Assembly: GCF_000281045.1 (NCBI RefSeq)
Contig: NW_008246092.1
Span: forward strand, 353,478 to 417,477
Origin: Saprolegnia diclina VS20
Lineage: Eukaryota > Oomycota > Saprolegniomycetes > Saprolegniales > Saprolegniaceae
DNA length: 64,000 nucleotides
Direction: 5' to 3'
Shown in pieces: positions 58,149 through 64,000 of the stretch; position 1 is the stretch's first letter, and each line of letters opens with the position of its first letter. The position numbers were made by a program, and so were the translations under genes. The notes beneath the pieces are model-generated. The model saw nothing but the letters and a program-made list of their open reading frames with translations. It did no database searches and was not told the origin of the DNA.

Positions 58149-59094
58149 ATGCCATCGCTCACGATTACACCAGCCAACCGCAGCAGCAACGTCGTGATCA
58201 TGGACAAGACCGAGGCTGCGGCGCCCGGGAAGGCCGTCGACGAGTTCCGCAACTACAAGGACAGCGACCGCCAGGCCGTCGTCGAGCGCCACTACCGCCT
58301 CATGCGGTCGCACCAGACCGTGGCCTTTCATGACAAGATGCAAGCGTACTGGGGTGCGTTTGACCGCGCGCAAATGACGGTGTGGGAGGCCTTCGAGTCG
58401 CTCAAAGGTGCGTAGCCGCTTGCACCTTGCCAGCGCTAAGCCTCTTGAACCAGGTTACGTCGACTCGTCTGACCCCGACTCGTCGCTGCCCAACTTGGAG
58501 CACATGCTGCAGACGGCCGAGGCCATTCGCGCGGCGGGGCACCCCGACTGGTTCCAGCTCGTGGGCCTTCTCCATGACATGGGCAAGATCCAGTATCTTT
58601 GGGGTCAGCCCTGTGACGGCCAGCAGGGCACGGCCGATGGCGACCAGTGGGCTCTCGGCGGCGACACGTGGGTCGTGGGATGTGCGATCCCCGACTCGAC
58701 GGTGTTCCCGTACTTTAACGCGTTGAACCCAGACATGCAGAACCCAAAGTTCAACACGCCGAATGGCATCTACGCGCCGGGCTGCGGCCTCGCGCACCTC
58801 AAATTCGCATGGGGCCACGACGAATACATGTACCAAATGCTCGTCTTCAACAAGGCGGCGATCCCGGAAGAAGGCCTCGCGATGATCCGGTACCACTCGT
58901 GCTATCCATGGCACAACAAGGGTGAGTACCAGCAATTCATGGCCGACGACGACTGGGACCTCCTCGAATGGGTCCTCGAGTTCAACAAGTTTGACTTGTA
59001 CACCAAGGCCGACAAGCGCCCGGACGTGACCGCGCTCTGGCCCTACTACCAGTCGCTCATCGACAAGTACCTGCCAGGAAAGCTCTGGTGGTAG
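58149..59094 (+). CDS. MIOX: Myo-inositol oxygenase
   Basis: Cytosolic di-iron enzyme that cleaves myo-inositol to D-glucuronate. Exons 58149-58407 and 58454-59094; the 46-nt intron (GTGCGT...CCAG) joins ESLKG to YVDSSDPDSS. About 299 residues (a second ATG at 58200 would give 282). Iron ligands visible: His in LEHMLQTAEAIR (~103), His-Asp in GLLHDMGK (~127-128), His in FAWGHDEYMYQ, His in IRYHSCYPWH, Asp in EFNKFDLYTKAD. Relative to animal MIOX there is a ~9-residue insertion between LWGQP and QWALGGDTW. The C-terminus KYLPGKLWW matches the family. Together with the dehydrogenase at 40600 it points to inositol use as a carbon source. Confidence 0.94.
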
Positions 59095-59253
59095 TTGATG
59101 CCTGCGGGCTAAGTATTTTATGTGGCGTACCACAGCGTGGTTTCGTGCAGTGGCTCGCAGCCTCATGCAGGCGACCGCGCGTGGCACCAAGCAGATGCAG
59201 CGACATGGTCAAATTGTCGGTTTTATTATCACGGCTGGGAATCACCCGGACGC

Positions 59254-59648
59254 TCACTTCTTGGCGCCCGACTTATTTGCGCTCGCCTCCCGGCGCGCCG
59301 CGTCCTGTAGCAGCTCCGTGTCGACGTCGGCCTTGGCGATCTGAATGTAGCGCACGACCGAACCGCGGATGAAGCAGTTCTTCATGTTCATCTGCCGACA
59401 CGTATGAGGCCATGGGTTTGGGCTGAGGCACAAACCAGCTGCGGGTACTTGTGCTCCTCGACGACCGTCACGTCGACGAGCTTGAAATTCAAGTACTGGT
59501 CCACCGAGTGGAGCGTGCCCACGAGCGCGACGTCGTTCTTGAGCTCGACGGCCACCTCCTTGCCCACGAGCGTCTTGAAGAACGAGTAGAAGAGCTACAT
59601 GCGACGCATGAGCCGTCGCCTTCTTGCCGCTGCCATGCTACGTACCAT
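59254..59648 (-). CDS. LSM2: U6 snRNA-associated Sm-like protein LSm2
   Basis: Subunit of the LSm2-8 (U6 snRNP) and LSm1-7 (mRNA decay) rings, 99 residues. Exons 59648-59646, 59594-59436, 59391-59254. The first coding exon is just ATG, directly followed by a 51-nt GTACGT...TGTAG intron; splicing yields MLFYSFFKTLVGKEVAVELK, the conserved LSm2 start. Sm1 motif HSVDQYLNFKL, Sm2 motif CFIRGSVVRYIQI, then ELLQDAARREA. The second intron is 44 nt with a GTTTGT donor. Too short and fragmented to be found by ORF length; identity is very clear. Confidence 0.93.
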
Positions 59649-60357
59649 TGCGAATGTTGTTTGTGGTCGCCGGCCCCAGCGCCGGATACATATCCGGATG
59701 AGGCGGCATCTGCCACTTTTTATAGTGCCAACGGCAAAGTCACCACAGCAAGGCGGTATGGCAGCTTGCATTGGTGCTTGCCTTGGCTCCAACGGCCAAG
59801 AGCATGGAGGCTGATGGCAAGGAGACACACACGGTGAAGCATGAGCCGCCAGCTGACCACGAGATGGTTCTAGACCACAGAGAAATGCTTTTTGGAGTCA
59901 TCCAGAATCGTTGCCTAGCGCAATTTTCCTGTCAACCATCATCTTTCTCTGTAGAGACTGCTGTATACCGGTCGGTTGATGCGCCCAACGACGGACTCGC
60001 AGCAATGTGCACTTGCCACAAACTGCGGGACGAAGTAGCACTCTATGTGACCGTGCTTCGCGATATCTACATCGCAAAGACTTTGCACACGAAGTGACTA
60101 GGGATCTCCTTCTTCATTTGCTCAACGGGTCGTCGGGAGACACCTATACAAGCCTACATCGCATTGATTGCCTCGGTTTGCCTTCTATCTTGCAGCGTCC
60201 ATCGAGCCTCTTGGACGCCCGATGCTGCATCTAGTTATCATATCCGGAGCTCAGACACACCAAACGTATTTTCAACAAAGCAGTGGCCACTACTGTGCAT
60301 GTACGTACTATAGTAATTTGTACTAGTACTTACAATGAATGCATCGTGGCACAGTAG
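59649..60357. other. Intergenic, no gene seen
   Basis: About 710 bases upstream of LSM2 and downstream of the OCIA-like gene. A ~108-codon plus-strand frame from 59771 has no family likeness and poor codon bias. No CCAAT cluster. Confidence 0.45.
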
Positions 60358-61265
60358 TTAGTGCGACTTCTCCTTGGCTTGGCGTCGAATTTCATCCCAC
60401 GAGGTACGAGGGACCGTCGGCGTCGGTGTAGCCTCGTCCCACGGGTCGTAGGCCGTGGTCGGCACCTTGGCAGCAGATGAATGGGGTGCCTCGGTCGTCT
60501 TGGCACCCATGAACGAGCCAAACACATTCTTGGAGGGCGTCGAGGACCACGACGCGTCGTCGATGGCTTCCGGCACTGGAGGAAGCGGCGGCAACGAGCG
60601 GGTCGACGCTGGAGCCGCTTCCTTTGGCTGCACCGCCTCGTCCCATGCACTTCTACACGGTCGCGTGAGCTCTGACATACACAGTGGCTATGAGACGACG
60701 CACTGAAGCGCGTTGGGGTTTTCGCCAAGTATGCCCATGCGGCGATGCACCTCCTTGAGGATGATGCTATCGGGCATCTCGCGCTGGAGACTACGAATGC
60801 ACAATGTGAGCAGATAAAGGAGACCACTGGTCGTACACGTCACGGCAGTTGCGCGCAAACTCGGATTGCTCGTTTGGGATCGACATGAGGTCGAGGAAGA
60901 ACTCTTCGCGGATCGAGCCAATGCCATAGACGGCGCCAACGACGGCCCCAGCACCTAGCCGCATGCCGATCGGCGACAATATCGTATGGCAGGGCTTGTG
61001 TACCTGTCATGAAGGCGCCCAAGAGGTTGCGGGGCGACTTCGTGAGGCGCCATGCACCAAAGCCAACGACGCCGCCAGCGACGACCCCGTAGAAGGCGCG
61101 CTCGCGGCCAATGCGGAAGTGGCGGTCGGCCACGGCCTTCTCGGCCGGCCCATCAATCTTGACGGGAGCCTTCGGATCGAAGCGCTTCCCGAGAACGCGG
61201 AGGACCAGCGGCAGCTCCCGGCGGATCGCCGTCTCGTTGTTACTCGGTGGCACGCTCACACTCAT
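60358..61265 (-). CDS. OCIA-domain-like membrane protein
   Basis: Four exons: 61265-61004, 60954-60837, 60790-60704, 60652-60358; introns 46-51 nt, phases 1, 2, 2. About 253 residues starting MSVSVPPSNNETAIRREL. Two hydrophobic Gly-rich segments (FYGVVAGGVVGFGAW and GAFMTGAGAVVGAVYGIGSI), as in OCIAD1/2, then CRDVLQREMPDSIILKEV with a leucine-rich helix, and a Pro/Trp-rich C-terminus with SAWDEA, PWDEAT and TSWDEIRRQ repeats. The last resembles the conserved YDELR tail of OCIA proteins. Those act in mitochondrial or endosomal membranes. Assignment is by pattern, not strong identity. Confidence 0.6.
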
Positions 61266-61445
61266 GCTGCTTGCTCTTCTGGGTTTGGTTTGCTCGAAGT
61301 CAAGCGAATTCACTATCGAAAAGATCGTGGCGTGTTAATTTCTCGATACACCATTTAAAGGTCAGACTATTTACGTATCTTATTGTAACTATGATATACA
61401 AACAACAAGCTTCCTGCCAGCTCGACAACCCCGAATTGGACGGCA
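61266..61445. promoter_or_regulatory. Short bidirectional promoter
   Basis: Only 180 bases separate the divergent ATGs of the OCIA-like gene and the SPF30-like gene, so both promoters must lie here. AT-richer than its surroundings. No CCAAT pair seen. Confidence 0.4.
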
Positions 61446-62528
61446 ATGGACGGAACCGCGGACGACACGAGCGTAGCCGAGCTGCAAGAAAGGTTAGTGA
61501 CGTTCAATGGGCAGCTCGAGACCATTGAGCTCCTCTTGACTTCTGACCCTAAGAACGAAGAGCTCTTGGGCATCGCGGGCGACCTCAAAGAGGTCATCAA
61601 GCTCACGACCGACATGCTCGCGCACAAGCAGCCGCAGGACGCGGCACATGCGTCGCCATTCCCCGTTGGCTCGATCGTGGAAGCACAGATCCAGTCCGTG
61701 TGGTGCCCAGGTAGCGCGACCACTCTCCATCGATCTCACATTGGACTCGCACCTTCTAGCTGTGGTGGAAGACATCGCTGCCGACATTGGCGTGCACATC
61801 ATGGGCTCTAACCAGAAGCATCGCGTGACTGCGAACGCACTCCGAGCCATCGACGCCAATGGCCTCCCGCCCGTCGATGCATCGACGGTGGAAGTCGGTT
61901 TTGCCTGCCAGGTACTACCATTGCCAGCACTCTCTCGATCGCAACGCGTCTCACCCCGCTTACGACCGCAGGCCAAGTACTACGCCGACAACAAGTACTA
62001 TCCGGGCAAGATCACGTCGCTCACCGAGCACGGCTGCGTTATCCTCTTTGAGGGCTACGGCAACTCGGAGGAAGTCCCATTTGCCTACCTGACACCGCTG
62101 CCAGAGCCCAAGGCGACGACCAAGCCGCAAGACAAGGCCGACGACAACAAGCTAATTGCGATTCCTGCGCACTTGGCCATTCTGCCGACCGACTCGGAGG
62201 CCGAGAAGGAGCGCAAGCGCAAGCGGTAACCGCATCCCGTATCGCACTTCTCATGCTCGTTTCTACACACATTAGCATCAAGGCCATCAAGTCGCTCAAC
62301 CGGCAAAAGTCGATCGAGGCCGAGCGCAACACCAAGAAGAACGACTGGGCCAAGTTTACGCAGAAGCAGGGCAAGAAGCGCGTGCTCGGCGCCATGTCGT
62401 CGATCAAGAAGACGAGCATCTTTGCGTCGCCTGCGACCGTCGACGGCCGTGTCGGCGTCATTGGCAGCGACCAAAAGATGACGCAATTCGACGATACACG
62501 CAAAAAGTTCAAGCTCCACAAGGAGTAG
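61446..62528 (+). CDS. SMNDC1: SPF30/SMNDC1-like Tudor splicing factor, with apparent frameshift
   Basis: Tudor-domain spliceosome assembly factor that binds dimethyl-arginine. Exons 61446-61911, 61972-62225, 62276-62528. N-terminal helix QERLVTFNGQLETIELLL and ELLGIAGDLKEVIKLTTDML match SPF30; Tudor segment VEVGFACQAKYYADNKYYPG with LFEGYGNSEEVPFAYLTPL; C-terminal hallmark TSIFASPATVDGRVGVIGS and KMTQFDDTRKK. In the first exon the frame breaks at 61708-61712 (TGCCCAGGTAG): reading through requires loss of one G, giving VWCPVARPLSIDL. No plausible intron fits, so this is a sequencing error, an unrecognised splice or a real frameshift. The first part (FPVGSIVEAQIQSVW) may begin a second, degenerate Tudor fold absent from human SPF30. 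Confidence 0.82.
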
Positions 62529-63338
62529 GAAAGACGCTCTCAATACGACTGCTGTCTTGTAGCAAAAATGATAGAAGCAGGGCACGCCAGCCAGAGTATT
62601 TGGGTACCGTGCGCCGCCAGCGTGCTGATATGGTCTCAGCGGTCTCGAAAGATCTCGTCCGTTGGTGGTCCCGACCCGATCTCGCTTCAGCTGTACATGG
62701 TACTTGCTGCGACTGGCGACTTTGCCCTTTTCGCAGATGCCGGACAGTCGCATGGCGATCGCAGCCAAGATGCCGTTGGAACCCGCCATAAGCGACACCA
62801 TGGACGCTCATGGATACGCTGTGGGCAACGATAGGGCTACTGCACGGGTAGCCCTTCGACTCTCCACCAAGTCGTATTGGGGCTTCCACAGCAGTGCGAT
62901 TCCATACTATAAACCGTCTCCTCTACTGTACAGAGCGTGCTTGGCAGATCGGTGATATGTGTTTCAGTGGGTGCCTGCATCGCAACCGTTCTGCGCGCAA
63001 CTAGCTCGCAGGCGCAAGGAAGCAACAACTGGAGAGCGCAGCGACTGCGTCGAGCCCGCAACGTGTCGATACATCCTAGAGTAGTACACGTCGGAGCTTG
63101 CCAGCGACTTGAAGCGCGTTCGAAACTGCGGGCGTCTGCGACGGGCGTATACTTCGATCGCCGGATCGCCGTTCGATCTGCCACTTGCATTGTACGGATC
63201 ACCATCTGGGCGTGCGAGGTCGAATTGCATGACGGTCGCCACGCACCACGTGGTTCTCTCGAACACGCTTGCCCGAACGAGCGACGCCATTAGCATGATG
63301 CACCAGAGTTTGTTTTTCCGTCAACCACGCAAAGGGCG
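62529..63338. other. Intergenic, no gene seen
   Basis: About 810 bases between SPF30-like and expansin-like genes. Open frames on both strands look random. No CCAAT cluster or repeat noted. Confidence 0.5.
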
Positions 63339-64000
63339 ATGCAGCGAACAGCAACGCTCTTGGGTCTCGTGGCGGTGGCCGCCGCCGAGTTCTTTACGGG
63401 CGAAGGCACGACGTACGGGCCGCCCGACGGTGGCGACAGCGCGTTCACCGGCAACTGCGCGCTCATGGCACCGCTGGACATTGCGCCCAAGTTCCACGCG
63501 GCCATGAACAACTTCCAGTGGAACACGGGCGGGCACTGCGGTCGGTGCGTCGAAGTGCAGTGCATGGACCCGAAATGCACGCGCAACGACGTGGTCCTCG
63601 GCCAGATCACGGATCGATGCCCCGAGTGCGCGCACGGCGACCTCGACATGTCCCTCCCGATGTTCAACAAGGTCACGGGTTTGTACACGGACCGGCCCAA
63701 GATCAAGTGGCAGTTTGTCGACTGCCCCGTCGCCGGCGGCCTCAAAGTGTGCGCCAAGGCCGGGTCGTCCGAGTTCTGGCTCTACGTGCAGCCCAACAAC
63801 GCAGTGAACGGCGTGCTGAAAATGACGATCAACGGCAAGGAGGCGCCGCCGTTCGATGCGTCGTGGTACTTTAAATCCCAAGCGAACGGCGACCTGAGCA
63901 CGACAGCGATCACGATGACGTCGTTCTCGGGCGAAACCATTTCGACGACCGTCTCCCTCGAAGCCGACAAGTGCACGACCCTCTCGCAGCAATTCAAAGG
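63339..64000 (+). CDS. Expansin-like secreted protein, 5' part, cut by window edge
   Basis: ATG at 63339; the frame stays open to the last base (220 codons). Signal peptide MQRTATLLGLVAVAAA, then EFFTGEGTTYGPPDGG. Double-psi barrel (expansin/barwin-like) features: FTGNCALMAP, CGRCVEVQC, DRCPECAHGDLDMS with the family HxDLS-like Asp, IKWQFVDCPV. The following beta-sandwich (WLYVQPNNAVNGVLKMTI, WYFKSQANG) resembles the expansin CBM63-type second domain. In microbes such proteins loosen cellulose networks without hydrolysis; in oomycetes they may act on their own cellulosic wall or plant walls. The long frame is real despite overlapping shadow frames. Confidence 0.87.
   Translation, partial: MQRTATLLGLVAVAAAEFFTGEGTTYGPPDGGDSAFTGNCALMAPLDIAPKFHAAMNNFQWNTGGHCGRCVEVQCMDPKCTRNDVVLGQITDRCPECAHGDLDMSLPMFNKVTGLYTDRPKIKWQFVDCPVAGGLKVCAKAGSSEFWLYVQPNNAVNGVLKMTINGKEAPPFDASWYFKSQANGDLSTTAITMTSFSGETISTTVSLEADKCTTLSQQFK

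Noticed and set aside
1-64000. CRISPR arrays, bacterial operons, prophage or insertion sequences
   Set aside because: Window is intron-rich eukaryotic DNA; no direct-repeat arrays, transposase, reverse transcriptase or long terminal repeats were seen.

Overview
The window is nuclear DNA from a eukaryote with compact genes, GC-rich third codon positions and very short spliceosomal introns. Nearly every intron placed here is 41-66 nt, usually with a GTAC or GTAT donor and a TAG acceptor. The gene content points to an oomycete, most likely a high-GC member of the Saprolegniales. Evidence includes ankyrin proteins with oomycete-style repeats, bZIP factors with a Cys in place of the basic-region Asn, Thr/Pro-rich mucin-like membrane proteins, an expansin-like protein, flagellar genes expected of a zoospore former, and Inr/FPR-like start elements. 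Species cannot be fixed from sequence alone. A 216-base N run at 12484-12699 shows this is a draft scaffold.

Layout. 1-7803: prolyl oligopeptidase (cut by the left edge), a four-RRM PTB-like protein, folylpolyglutamate synthase and an ankyrin protein. 8473-14839: four same-strand genes for single-pass, mucin-stalked surface proteins that share a phase-1 intron inside the signal peptide and a similar C-terminal tetrapeptide. 15001-17709: a minus-strand gene that splices into one CHAT protease / NB-ARC ATPase / STAT-type linker-SH2 protein, the most unusual object in the window. 18445-20781: a secreted glycosidase-like barrel fused to an FGE-sulfatase fold. 21835-26787: three tandem bZIP genes. 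27136-35045: ecdysoneless/SGT1, a second ankyrin gene, an EDRF1 homologue and a secreted lactonase-type propeller. 35886-46007: a TRF4-like nucleotidyltransferase with zinc fingers, a coiled-coil (probably flagellar) gene, an inositol 2-dehydrogenase-like gene, a membrane beta-propeller protein, a tiny membrane ORF, a thiamine-pyrophosphate-type mitochondrial carrier and a disordered hypothetical protein. 46437-53860: a FYVE protein, a P4-ATPase flippase and a two-TM protein. 54723-64000: an F-box-like gene, a CFAP96/C4orf47 homologue, myo-inositol oxygenase, LSM2, an OCIA-domain-like protein, an SPF30/SMNDC1 homologue and the start of an expansin-like gene.

Functional links. RNA processing recurs (PTB, LSM2, SPF30, TRF4-like, ecdysoneless). 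Two inositol-catabolism enzymes lie 16 kb apart. Flagellar genes fit a zoosporic life cycle. The surface-receptor cluster sits beside the CHAT/NB-ARC/SH2 gene, but no link beyond proximity can be shown. Exon joins were worked out by hand from GT-AG borders, reading frame and family homology; none is backed by transcripts.
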